A DNA stretch of 64,000 nt from Nocardia transvalensis NBRC 15921. Its GTDB lineage: Bacteria; Actinomycetota; Actinomycetes; Mycobacteriales; Mycobacteriaceae. Positions within the stretch are counted from its first letter, which is position 1, and every line of letters begins with the position of its first letter. The notes beneath the pieces are model-generated. The model had not been told where the DNA came from. It did no database searches and saw only the letters and a program-made list of their open reading frames with translations. Positions 25,575 through 33,437 of the stretch are shown here, one piece after another. The position numbers and the translations under genes were made by a program. Where the stretch lies: assembly GCF_000308875.1 (NCBI RefSeq), contig NZ_BAGL01000064.1, forward strand, positions 84,345 through 148,344, given 5' to 3'.

Positions 25575-25621
25575 CCCGGATCTCCTCGGTAGTGCGGCAG
25601 ATATCGAATTGTGTGACGGGT

Positions 25622-26524
25622 CTAGGGAACGGTGACGGTCTTCCGGCGGAACGACCGCGCGACCCTTCCGATGAAGTCGCGGGTGTCGTCGGCGCCGAGC
25701 GCGGCGGCGGACAGCCGGGCCCACACCGTCTCGCGGGCGGCGACGGCCGCCTTGTCGTCGATGTAGCGGATATCGCCCTGGCTCTCCGCGACCACGATGT
25801 CGAGATCGCCGGCGATGCCGGGGGAGGGCACCCGCACGACGGTGAAGCGGTCCTCCATTCCCGCGCCGTGGGTGGTGATGGTGAACGGCAGCACCTGGAT
25901 GAGCAGGTTCGGCCGGTGGGACTGTTCCAGCAGGTACTCCAGCTGTTCGAGCATGGTCGTGTGGCCGCCGTAGGCGCGGCGCAGGCAGGATTCGGACAGG
26001 ATCGCCTGGAGCCGCGGGGGATCGGCGGAGTGCAGGATCTCCTGGCGCGCCAGCCGGGCCCGCACCGAATCCTCGACGGTCACCCGGTCCGGATCGTCGT
26101 CCTCGGCGTCGTCGGTCTCGTGCAGGGCGCGGATGTAGGACTCGCACTGCAGCAGGCCGGGGACGATCTCCGCCTCGGTCACGCGCAGCAGCGAGGCGTG
26201 TGCCTCCAGATCGACCAGCAGCCGGAGGTCCTCGATGTAGGCCCGCCGGAAGCCGGTGCTCCAGAAACCGCGCTTGTGACTCTCGCGGCGCAGTTCCTGC
26301 AGTGTCTGCCGGTAGCCGGGGTCGGTGAACCCGAGTGCGGTGGCGAGACGTTCGAGATCGCCGACGGTGATGGCGCTGGATCCGCCGATCAGCATGGCGA
26401 TTCGGCTCTGGCTGGTCTCCAGGATCGCGGCCGCTTCGCTCTGACTTACGCCCGCCTTCGCGAGCATCTGTTCGATCTCGCGTCCCAGCAACAGCTTTCG
26501 TGCGGTTCGCAGTCGCGTACCCAT
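25622..26524 (-). CDS. Scr1-family XRE regulator (DUF5753)
   Basis: 300 residues. Residues 10-75 are an XRE helix-turn-helix (LLLGREIEQMLAKAGVSQSE, AAAILETSQSRIAMLIGG). Residues 100-285 are the DUF5753 domain, with the typical EAEIVPGLLQCESYIRAL and HTTMLEQLEYLLE. In Streptomyces and relatives these pair with small DUF397 or DUF574 partners and regulate development or secondary metabolism. It lies 47 bp upstream of the DUF574 gene on the same strand; there is no DUF397 gene here. Confidence 0.88.
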   Translation of the reverse strand: MGTRLRTARKLLLGREIEQMLAKAGVSQSEAAAILETSQSRIAMLIGGSSAITVGDLERLATALGFTDPGYRQTLQELRRESHKRGFWSTGFRRAYIEDLRLLVDLEAHASLLRVTEAEIVPGLLQCESYIRALHETDDAEDDDPDRVTVEDSVRARLARQEILHSADPPRLQAILSESCLRRAYGGHTTMLEQLEYLLEQSHRPNLLIQVLPFTITTHGAGMEDRFTVVRVPSPGIAGDLDIVVAESQGDIRYIDDKAAVAARETVWARLSAAALGADDTRDFIGRVARSFRRKTVTVP

Positions 26525-26772
26525 GCGCCGAGCGTATCGGTCCGGCGACGATCTTGCGGCCCCTCATGCCCGTGTCGGCCGACTTTCGCTCGTCCGGTTG
26601 AGTTTCAGGGGGTGCGCTCGGTATCGTATGCGCCGATGACTACCGGGACGGCGCTACGCCACGCACGGATTGGTGACCCGGTGCTCTACTGAGCGCCGTT
26701 CGGGGCGCGCGAGCGCCTCCTCCCGTCGTGATGATCACCCAGCTTCGCAGATCCATCACGACAGGAGACTTC

Positions 26773-27147
26773 ATGTCCGCACGTTTCAACCACACCATCA
26801 TCGCGGCCAAGGACCGGAACGAGTCCGCCGCCTTCTTCCGCGATATCTTCGAGTTCGCCGACGCCCCCTCCTGGGGTGTGTTCACCAACCTGCTCTGCGA
26901 GGACGGAGTACTGCTGCAATTCGCCGAACCACCGGTCGACATCCAGATGCAGCACTACGCGTTCCTCGTGGACGACGACCTGTTCGACCGCGCCTACGCC
27001 AAGCTGTGCGACCGCGGCATCGACCACGCGGCGGACCCGTTCTTCACCCGTCCCGGCACCACCAACGACGAGCACGGCGGGCGCGGGGTCTATTTCCACG
27101 ACCCGGCGGGGCACGGGATCGAGATGATCACCCGTCCTTACCTGTGA
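26773..27147 (+). CDS. VOC-family protein (glyoxalase/bleomycin resistance fold)
   Basis: 124 residues from ATG 26773, behind an AGGAGA site. It begins FNHTIIAAKDRNESAAFFRD and ends HGGRGVYFHDPAGHGIEMIT. His6 (FNHT), a central His (MQHYAFLV) and the terminal Glu form a metal-site pattern like glyoxalase I relatives. Substrate unknown. The gene ends 30 bp before the 23-bp repeat array. Confidence 0.85.
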   Translation: MSARFNHTIIAAKDRNESAAFFRDIFEFADAPSWGVFTNLLCEDGVLLQFAEPPVDIQMQHYAFLVDDDLFDRAYAKLCDRGIDHAADPFFTRPGTTNDEHGGRGVYFHDPAGHGIEMITRPYL

Positions 27148-27177
27148 CCGGCACCGCCGCCCGCCCACAAACGAACT

Positions 27178-27339
27178 GGGCGGGCAACGGTGCTATCCCT
27201 GGGCGGGCAACGGTGTTGTCCGCGTACGCGCAACGGGTGTTGTCCGTGGGCGGGCAACGGTGTTGTTCGTGGGCGGGCAGCGGGTGTTGTTCGTGGGCAG
27301 GCAGCGGGTGTCCGTGGGCGGGCGGCGGTGGTGGTCAGT
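27178..27339. repeat. ~23-bp imperfect tandem repeat between convergent genes
   Basis: About seven copies of a GGGCGGGCAACGGTGTTGTC-type unit with a CGT tail lie between the VOC gene stop and the 3' end of the AztD-like gene. Spacing varies from 21 to 25 bp and copies differ by substitutions and short indels. It resembles a minisatellite and not a CRISPR. Confidence 0.8.
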
Positions 27340-28507
27340 GGGCTGTGACGCCGCTGAGTTCGTTCGGGGTGTTGGGGAGGGTGGCCGTGGCCGTCGTCGC
27401 GCCGGTCGACAGATCGATGCGGCGGACGGTCTTGGTGGCGGTGTCGGAGACGTAGGCATCGCCGCCGCGGACGAACAGGGCCGGTCGCGGTTCCTGCCAC
27501 CGTAGGGGTTCCTCCCACGGGGCGGTGACGGGGATAGTGCGCGTGACCTTTCCGGCGACGGGGTCGACGACGTGGATGCGGCCGTCCGTGCCGAGGATCA
27601 GGGCCTCGCCCTGCGGGCCGCGCGCGAGGGACCGGAAGGTGTAGCTGGTCCCGATGTCCACCAGCCGCAGGCTGCCGTCGCGCGTATCGATGAGCGAGAC
27701 CTGGTGCGGCCGTTCGAGTTCGGCGTCCTTGTCCTGCTTGTAGTCGCCGAGCGCGATGGGGGAGACGTCGCTGCCGGACTGGTTGCCGATGCGGCCGTAC
27801 GGGGTGGGGCTGGTCATCTTGGTGATCGCGCCGTTGCGGTAGACGAGGGCGCCGGTCTGGCAGCCGACGACGACGGCCTCGCCCTGGACGGCCGATTCGC
27901 CGTGCACGCCGGGGCAGTCCTCGTTGCGGGCGATCTCCTTGCGGTTCTTGTCGAGAACGGCGATGCCCGTGCGCTTCTCCTCGGTGCCGAGCGTCACGAC
28001 CAGCTCACCCGTGGACAGTTCGATCGCGACCCCGTGGTGCGGGGCGGCGGCCTTGTACGTCTCGGTCTTCGGCGTGCCGTCCTCGAGCTGCCGCGGGTCG
28101 AACGCGGTGACCTCGCCGGTGCCGTCGGCGAACAGGACGGTGCGCCCGGCGTGCCGGACGACGTGCCCGGGGTCGGCCGCCGGGAAGAGAGTGTCGGTGA
28201 GTTCGCCGTGCACGGCGTCGAGCACCCGGAAGCCCTCCTTGGTCGACACCATGACGTGGTGGTCGTCGCCGGCCGGGTTGAGGCGCAGGAAGCCGTCGAG
28301 TTTCACCTCGTCGGCGATGGCGAGCGAGGCGCCGTCCAGCAGCAGGATGCCGCCGTCGTAGCTGACCGCGATCGGGTCGGTGATCGCCGGATGCTCCGAG
28401 CCGTGCTCGGCGCCGGAATCGTCTGTGCCGCAACCGCTCGCGGCAATCGAGAGGGTCAGCAGCCCGGCGAGGGCGGCCGACCGGGCGGCGCGGTGAGGTG
28501 ACCGCAT
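27335..28507 (-). CDS. aztD: AztD-like zinc metallochaperone lipoprotein
   Basis: 390 residues from ATG 28507 with a GGAG site. A lipoprotein signal peptide ends ASGC (Cys26). The mature part starts with a short His/Glu segment (GAEHGSEHPAI) and is followed by beta-propeller-like repeats (YDGGILLLDGASLAIADEVK, FRVLDAVHGELTDTLFPAAD, VLFADGTGEVTAFDPRQLED). This is the AztD pattern, the zinc chaperone that loads the AztC binding protein in the periplasm of Paracoccus. It is the last gene of the zinc operon. Zinc handling is inferred from the family and the operon. Confidence 0.8.
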   Translation of the reverse strand: MRSPHRAARSAALAGLLTLSIAASGCGTDDSGAEHGSEHPAITDPIAVSYDGGILLLDGASLAIADEVKLDGFLRLNPAGDDHHVMVSTKEGFRVLDAVHGELTDTLFPAADPGHVVRHAGRTVLFADGTGEVTAFDPRQLEDGTPKTETYKAAAPHHGVAIELSTGELVVTLGTEEKRTGIAVLDKNRKEIARNEDCPGVHGESAVQGEAVVVGCQTGALVYRNGAITKMTSPTPYGRIGNQSGSDVSPIALGDYKQDKDAELERPHQVSLIDTRDGSLRLVDIGTSYTFRSLARGPQGEALILGTDGRIHVVDPVAGKVTRTIPVTAPWEEPLRWQEPRPALFVRGGDAYVSDTATKTVRRIDLSTGATTATATLPNTPNELSGVTAH

Positions 28508-28539
28508 GTGGTACTCCATTCCTGTTGTGCGAAAGTCGG

Positions 28540-29448
28540 TTACGGCGCCGTGAGGCCGCCGACGATGGCCTCGGTGTTGGCGCGCATCATGTCCGGATAG
28601 GTGGGTGCGCCACCGCCGGGTTCGGTCAGCGACTCCGAGTACAGGGCGATCACCCGGACGTGTAACCCGGCCTGCTCGGCCAGCACGCGGGCGAGGCGAT
28701 CGGGCTGGGAGGAGTCGGCGAAGACGGCGGGAACCCCTACGGCGCGGATGGTGTCGGCCAGACCGGCGAGGTCGGAGGCGCTCGGCGAGGCGAGGGTGGT
28801 GCCGCCCGGGATGACCGCGCCGATCACCTCGAATCCGAAACGCGCTGCGAGATAGCCGAATACGTGGTGGTTGGTGACGAGTTTGCGGCGCTCCGGGGGT
28901 ATCGTGGCGAACCGTTCGCCCATCCACGCGTCGAGCCGGTCCACCTCGGCGAGGTAGCGGGAGGTGTTGGCGCGCACGGCGGCCGCGTCGACGCCGTCGA
29001 TTCCGGCCACCCGTTCGCCGAGGATCTCCACGGCGCGGCGCACCCGCCGGGGGTCGGTCCAGAAGTGCGGATCCGGGCCGTTGGCGTCGGCATTGCGGTA
29101 GCGGATCGGGTCGACCAGCTCGCCGACGGCCACCGCCGGGACCCCGGCCTGTTCGGCCGACCCGATATGCCGCCGCACACCCTCCTCGAGGCCCAATCCG
29201 TTGTGCACGAGCAGGTCGGCGCGTTCGATGCGCGCGGCCGTCTGCGCGGAGATCGCGAACTGGTGCGGGTCGGCGTTCGGCGGCATCAGCACCGTGACCG
29301 CGGCCGTATCGCCGACCACCGCCCGCGTGAGGTCGCCGAGGATATTGGTGGTGACGACGATCTGGGGACGGCCGTCGTCCGAAGCGGTGCACGCCGGGGC
29401 GAGCGCGAGCAGGACCAGCAGCACACAGGCGCGGACCACGGTTCTCAT
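28540..29448 (-). CDS. aztC: zinc ABC transporter substrate-binding lipoprotein (AztC/ZnuA-like)
   Basis: 302 residues. Signal peptide with lipobox APAC (Cys20). Cluster A-I binding protein motifs are visible: IVVTTNILGDLTRAVVGDTA, PPNADPHQF (first His ligand), PHFWTDPRRV, TNHHVFGYLAARFG (His ligand) and VFADSSQ. It lacks the long His/Asp loop of ZnuA, as AztC does. It captures zinc and passes it to the permease. Its ATG overlaps the stop of the permease gene by 4 bp. Confidence 0.88.
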   Translation of the reverse strand: MRTVVRACVLLVLLALAPACTASDDGRPQIVVTTNILGDLTRAVVGDTAAVTVLMPPNADPHQFAISAQTAARIERADLLVHNGLGLEEGVRRHIGSAEQAGVPAVAVGELVDPIRYRNADANGPDPHFWTDPRRVRRAVEILGERVAGIDGVDAAAVRANTSRYLAEVDRLDAWMGERFATIPPERRKLVTNHHVFGYLAARFGFEVIGAVIPGGTTLASPSASDLAGLADTIRAVGVPAVFADSSQPDRLARVLAEQAGLHVRVIALYSESLTEPGGGAPTYPDMMRANTEAIVGGLTAP

Positions 29449-31451
29449 CGGCCCGTCTCCACCATGTGCACCGGCGCGATATCGAGATCGAAAGTGCGTG
29501 CGCGGCGCAGATTGTCGCGGTAGTCGATTTCGTACACCGCGCGGGCGGCGGCGTCGTTGACGTAGGCGCGGCCGGTATCGATCTCGACGACCGGCGGCGG
29601 CGTGCCGTCGGGAACCGGTGCCGACAGCAGCGGGACCTGCGCGGTCTGCGCGCCGGTGGTGACGTCGTGGCTGTGCAGGACGCCGTCGCGGGTGAGGGTC
29701 AGCAGGGCGCTGCCCTCACCGGCGGTGGCGGTCGCGACGACCGGCCCCGTCTCGACGAGCTTCCATGTCCGGGCCCGGATGTCGAGAACCCACACGCCCC
29801 GGTCACCCGCTCGCGCGACGAGAGTGGTGCTGCCCGGACGGTTCCGGAACTCCGTGGCGCGCTCGGTGTCCGGAACCGGTTGCGGGTAGCCGATTTTCGC
29901 GGATTCGAACCGGCCGTCGTGCGCGGTCACCACCAGCGCGCCGTCGGCGCAGCCGAAGACGAGCCCGCGCCGGGTCACCGCGGACCCGCGCGGCGACGGG
30001 CAGGCATCGGGCAGCTGGGCCGCCGCGGCGTCGTCGCGGGTGCGGATCTCCGCCCGCCCGGTGTCGGTGACGACCGCGACGTGCTCGGCGTACGGCGCCG
30101 CGAGCGCGCCGGGCAGCGACCGCCGTTCGGTGACCTTCCCGGAATCCAGCGCGGCCCGGTCCAGCAGCACCGTGCCGGTGCCGGTCACGACCGCGGTGAC
30201 CACCGGATCGCTGTGCACCGCGACCGGGGCGACGCGCTCGAGCGTGCCCGCCTCCCGGATCGCCGCGCGGTAGTAGTGCATGTGATCGCCGTGGTCCACG
30301 GTCCACGCGCCGCCGTCGACCACGTCTGCCGAAGCGCCGGAACTGATGTAGGCGAACCGGTCGTCACCGTGAATCCCGGTCGCGCCGGGCACTTTTCCGG
30401 CCTCGGTGACCTTCTCGTCGATGAGGTCGACCACTCGCACCGCGCCCGCGGAATCGGCCACGACCACGCGGGTCTGCGGTGCGTCCGTCTCCTCCGCGCC
30501 CTCGACGTATCCGTGCGGAACCGGAGTGACCGGCGCGGAATCGCCTGTGTCCGAACCACATCCCACCACCGGCAGCACCGCGACCAGGGCGCCCAGCAGG
30601 GCGACGGTGTTCGCCGCGCGAAGGCCGCCCCGGCGCACCCGCTCGCGCACGCGGGCCGCGAGGACCGAGACGAAGAAGACGGCGACCGCGACGGCGACGA
30701 CGGTCGCTCCGGCGGCGGTGCCCGCGTGCCAGGAGATCAGCAGGCCGGTGACCGTGGAGAAGCCGCCGATCAGGGCCGCGAGCAGCATGATCACGGGAAT
30801 CCGGTCGGCCCAGTGGATCGCGGCCGCCGGCGGGGCGATCAGCAGTCCGAATACCAGCAGCGTCCCCGCGACGTGGAAGGAGGCCACGATCGCCACGGTC
30901 AGCAGTGCGAGCAGCGCCGCCTGTGCCCAGCGTGGTCGCAGTCCGAGGGTGTGCGCCTTGCGCGGATCGAACGCCAGCGCCACGAACGCGCGATGGCCGA
31001 GCCCGGCGATGACCACCGAAACGGCCAGCGCCACAGCGAGGTAGACCAGATCGCGCTCCCGGATGGCGAGGACGTCACCGAACAGGAAGCCGGTCACGTC
31101 CACGGCGAACGACTGCGAGCGCGACACGATGATCACCCCCGCCGCCAGCATCCCGACGAACACCAGGCCGATGCCGGTATCGGCGCCGAACCGCGGATTG
31201 CGTTGCAGCGCGGTCACTCCCAGCGCCATCGCCGCCGCGCTGCACGCCGCGCCCAGCAGCAGATCGCCGCCGAGCAGCGAGGCGACCGCCACCCCGGGAA
31301 GCATCCCGTGCGCCATCGCGTCACCCAGAAATGCCATGCCCCGCACCACGACCCACGTCCCGGCCAGGGCGCACACGCACGAGACGAGCAGTCCTCCCCA
31401 CAGCGCTCTCTGCACGAAAGAGACCTCGAACGGGGCAAACAGGACATCCAT
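29445..31451 (-). CDS. aztB: zinc ABC permease fused to an AztD-like extracytoplasmic domain
   Basis: 668 residues from ATG 31451. Residues 1-275 are a complete ZnuB/AztB-type permease: FLGDAMAHGMLPGVAVASLL, FLFGDVLAIRERDLVYLAV, ASFHVAGTLLVFGLLIAPPA. Residues 283-298 form a further hydrophobic helix ending VVGC, like a lipoprotein signal. From 300 to 668 it is an AztD-type beta-propeller with a His-rich loop (VDHGDHMHYYR, His387/390/392), a likely zinc site. The reading frame is continuous. It looks like an in-frame fusion of permease and metallochaperone genes; a second, free AztD-like gene ends the operon. The gene is divergent from the ATPase gene across a Zur-like palindrome. Confidence 0.85.
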   Translation of the reverse strand: MDVLFAPFEVSFVQRALWGGLLVSCVCALAGTWVVVRGMAFLGDAMAHGMLPGVAVASLLGGDLLLGAACSAAAMALGVTALQRNPRFGADTGIGLVFVGMLAAGVIIVSRSQSFAVDVTGFLFGDVLAIRERDLVYLAVALAVSVVIAGLGHRAFVALAFDPRKAHTLGLRPRWAQAALLALLTVAIVASFHVAGTLLVFGLLIAPPAAAIHWADRIPVIMLLAALIGGFSTVTGLLISWHAGTAAGATVVAVAVAVFFVSVLAARVRERVRRGGLRAANTVALLGALVAVLPVVGCGSDTGDSAPVTPVPHGYVEGAEETDAPQTRVVVADSAGAVRVVDLIDEKVTEAGKVPGATGIHGDDRFAYISSGASADVVDGGAWTVDHGDHMHYYRAAIREAGTLERVAPVAVHSDPVVTAVVTGTGTVLLDRAALDSGKVTERRSLPGALAAPYAEHVAVVTDTGRAEIRTRDDAAAAQLPDACPSPRGSAVTRRGLVFGCADGALVVTAHDGRFESAKIGYPQPVPDTERATEFRNRPGSTTLVARAGDRGVWVLDIRARTWKLVETGPVVATATAGEGSALLTLTRDGVLHSHDVTTGAQTAQVPLLSAPVPDGTPPPVVEIDTGRAYVNDAAARAVYEIDYRDNLRRARTFDLDIAPVHMVETGR

Positions 31452-31468
31452 GGGGCGACACTCTATAA

Positions 31469-31483
31469 TGGAAATGATTTTCA
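31469..31483. promoter_or_regulatory. Zur-box-like palindrome
   Basis: TGGAAATGATTTTCA is an imperfect 7-1-7 dyad (TGGAAAT / ATTTTCA) in the ~50-bp space between the divergent zinc permease and ATPase genes. It strongly resembles the actinobacterial Zur consensus (TGAAAATGATTTTCA-like). One site could silence both directions when zinc is plentiful. No fur/zur gene is in the window. The match is seen; regulation by Zur is inferred. Confidence 0.7.
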
Positions 31484-31501
31484 ATACAAGTAGGTGGTGT
31501 G

Positions 31502-32197
31502 GTGCGCACAGGGACGATTCCCGCGGTCCGGATCGAGTCGCTCTCGGCCGGCTATCGGTCGCGGACGGTATTGCACGAGATCACGGCCGATATCCCCGAC
31601 GGCCGGGTGACCGCGATCGTCGGTCCCAACGGGTCGGGGAAATCCACGCTGCTGGGCGCGATCGCCGGCGTCGTCGCCCCGGCCGGGGGGACGATCGAGC
31701 GGGCTCGCGGTGGCCGCCCGGCATTCGTGGTTCAGCAGAGCGCGGTGCCCGCGACCCTGCCGGTCACGGTGCGCGAGGCCGTGGCCATGGGCCGCTGGGC
31801 GCATCGCGGCGCGTGGCGGCGTCTCACCCGCGCCGACGCCGCCCTCGTGCGCGACTGTATGGACCGGCTGGGGATCGGCGGCCTGGCCCGCCGCCGGCTC
31901 ACCGCGCTGTCCGGCGGTCAGCGGCAGCGCGCGCTGCTCGCCCAGGCGCTGGCACAGGAAGCGGATCTGCTCCTGCTCGACGAACCCACCGCGGGCCTGG
32001 ATGTCGAAGCCCAGCAACAGATTTCGGATATCCTCCGCGAGGTCGCGGCGGGCGGCGTCACCGTCGTCCAGGCCACCCACGACCACGACGAGGCCGCCCG
32101 CGCCGACCACTGCCTGGTCCTCGGCGACGGCCGCCTGCGCGCGGCCGGGGGCCCGGAGACGCTGGTTTCCTACCGGGGTTCGGCGCGGCGTTCGTAG
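31502..32197 (+). CDS. aztA: zinc ABC transporter ATPase
   Basis: 231 residues from GTG 31502 (GTG 31499 is also in frame; the AAGTAGG site suits 31502). Walker A GPNGSGKST, signature LSGGQRQR, Walker B LLLLDEPTAGLD and the switch His in ATHDHDE are all present. It energises the divergent permease. Its 3' end overlaps the convergent DUF6194 gene by 28 bp. Confidence 0.9.
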   Translation: MRTGTIPAVRIESLSAGYRSRTVLHEITADIPDGRVTAIVGPNGSGKSTLLGAIAGVVAPAGGTIERARGGRPAFVVQQSAVPATLPVTVREAVAMGRWAHRGAWRRLTRADAALVRDCMDRLGIGGLARRRLTALSGGQRQRALLAQALAQEADLLLLDEPTAGLDVEAQQQISDILREVAAGGVTVVQATHDHDEAARADHCLVLGDGRLRAAGGPETLVSYRGSARRS

Positions 32198-32640
32198 CGG
32201 GCACGGGCCCGGTCGTGGGCCGCGCGCAGCAGGTCGCGCACGGCTTGATCGGTGTTCGCACCGGGATTCACCACCGCCAGCCACCCGGCTGTTCCGTAGA
32301 CGGGATGGGCGACGAGGGTGTCGGCCGTGCTCGGGTCCGCGCCCTCGTCGGCGGTCCGCCGGGGTTCGTGACCGGTCCACTCGAGGAAGAGTTCCCGCCC
32401 GGCGTGGATGTTGAGGCGGAAGACGCCGGGCCGGTCGAGGCGGGACCGCTCGTCGCCGGGGTAGTTCTTGGTGACGATCGTCGCGAACGGCTGACCCGTG
32501 GCCGGTACCGTGGCGTCGGGGGAGTAGGTGAAAAATGTGTCGCCCCAGGCGATCTCGGGCGTGCCGTCGCCGGGTCCGGGGCACTGCGTCCGCACGCCGC
32601 CGAAGTTCTCGACGTAGGCGATGATCTCTTCGATATCCAT
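32170..32640 (-). CDS. DUF6194-family protein
   Basis: 156 residues from ATG 32640. The sequence MDIEEIIAYVENFGGVRTQC, WGDTFFTYSPDATVP, FATIVTKNYPGDERSRLDRP and GVFRLNIHAGRELF fits the DUF6194 family (about 150 residues, common in actinobacteria; function unknown). There is no signal peptide. It is divergent from the MerR gene (63 bp), so the two may be linked. Confidence 0.75.
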   Translation of the reverse strand: MDIEEIIAYVENFGGVRTQCPGPGDGTPEIAWGDTFFTYSPDATVPATGQPFATIVTKNYPGDERSRLDRPGVFRLNIHAGRELFLEWTGHEPRRTADEGADPSTADTLVAHPVYGTAGWLAVVNPGANTDQAVRDLLRAAHDRARARYERRAEPR

Positions 32641-32680
32641 GGGTTCCAGCGTGACATTCGAGTGCTTGTGGCGACTTGGG

Positions 32681-32693
32681 CAGCACTGTGCTG
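32681..32693. promoter_or_regulatory. perfect palindrome before the MerR gene
   Basis: CAGCACTGTGCTG is a perfect 13-bp palindrome (6-1-6) in the DUF6194/MerR divergent space, 10 bp before the MerR start, overlapping its CTGGAG ribosome site. It is placed for autorepression. Confidence 0.5.
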
Positions 32694-32703
32694 GAGTAAC
32701 GGT

Positions 32704-33420
32704 ATGGGAAGTCTCAACTCGGCAGCTCTGCGCACCGCCGATGTCGCGCGGCGGGCCGGGTACTCGGTCCAGCAGGTGCGCGATCTCGAACACGAGGCCG
32801 TCCTGCCGCCGGCGGCCCGCACGCCGTCGGGATACCGGGTCTACGACGAATCGCACGTGCACTCGGCGCTCGCGTACCGCCGCCTGGCCGCGGGCGTCGG
32901 GCCGGCCGCCGCCCGGGAGATCATGCGCGCGGTGCACACGCGTCCGCTTCCGGAGGTGCTGGCGCTGCTCGACGCGGCCCACGCCCGCCTCGACCGGGAG
33001 CGCCGCGACCTCGGCTTCGCCAAGACCGCCGCCCGGGCCATCGCCGCGGAACCCCTTGCCGACGCGCGTCCTTCCGACGAGATGAGCATCTCCGAGCTGG
33101 CGGACGCGCTCGGCGTCCGCACCTCGACCCTGCGCTACTGGGACTCCGTACGCCTGGTCGTCCCGAGCCGCGTCGACACTCGCGCCGCCCGCGTCTACAC
33201 CCCCGGCGACGTTCGTGACGCCCGGATCGTGCACCAGCTCCGCTCGGCGGGCTACGGCATCCCCGCCCTCCAGGCGCTCGTGCCCCAGCTGCGCGCCGCG
33301 GGCGGCGTCGACGCCGTCATGGCCGGCCTGGCCGCCCGCGACGCGAGTATCGACACCCGGTCCCGCGCCCTCTTCGAGGCGGCCGCGGCACTGGCCCCGC
33401 TCCTGACGCCACCTCGGTAG
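32704..33420 (+). CDS. MerR-family regulator with two MerR helix-turn-helix units
   Basis: 238 residues from ATG 32704. The first MerR-type unit covers about 8-75 (LRTADVARRAGYSVQQVRDL ... YRVYDESHVHSALAYRRLAA). A second, complete one runs from about 128 (MSISELADALGVRTSTLRYW ... RVYTPGDVRDARIVHQLRSA). Ordinary MerR proteins have one DNA-binding unit and a C-terminal effector coil; here the second unit takes the effector's place. The inducer is unknown. It ends 17 bp before the convergent LuxR gene. Confidence 0.85.
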   Translation: MGSLNSAALRTADVARRAGYSVQQVRDLEHEAVLPPAARTPSGYRVYDESHVHSALAYRRLAAGVGPAAAREIMRAVHTRPLPEVLALLDAAHARLDRERRDLGFAKTAARAIAAEPLADARPSDEMSISELADALGVRTSTLRYWDSVRLVVPSRVDTRAARVYTPGDVRDARIVHQLRSAGYGIPALQALVPQLRAAGGVDAVMAGLAARDASIDTRSRALFEAAAALAPLLTPPR

Positions 33421-33437
33421 CCGCTGCCGTGCCCGGA

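Noticed and set aside
27178..27339. CRISPR array or short repeat-coded peptide
   Set aside because: Contiguous, variable ~23-bp units without spacers; translated frames give only Arg/Pro/Thr repeats.
31063..33420. A single 785-residue plus-strand protein ending in MerR
   Set aside because: The first two-thirds are antisense or out-of-frame readings of the zinc genes and DUF6194; the MerR protein has its own ATG at 32704.
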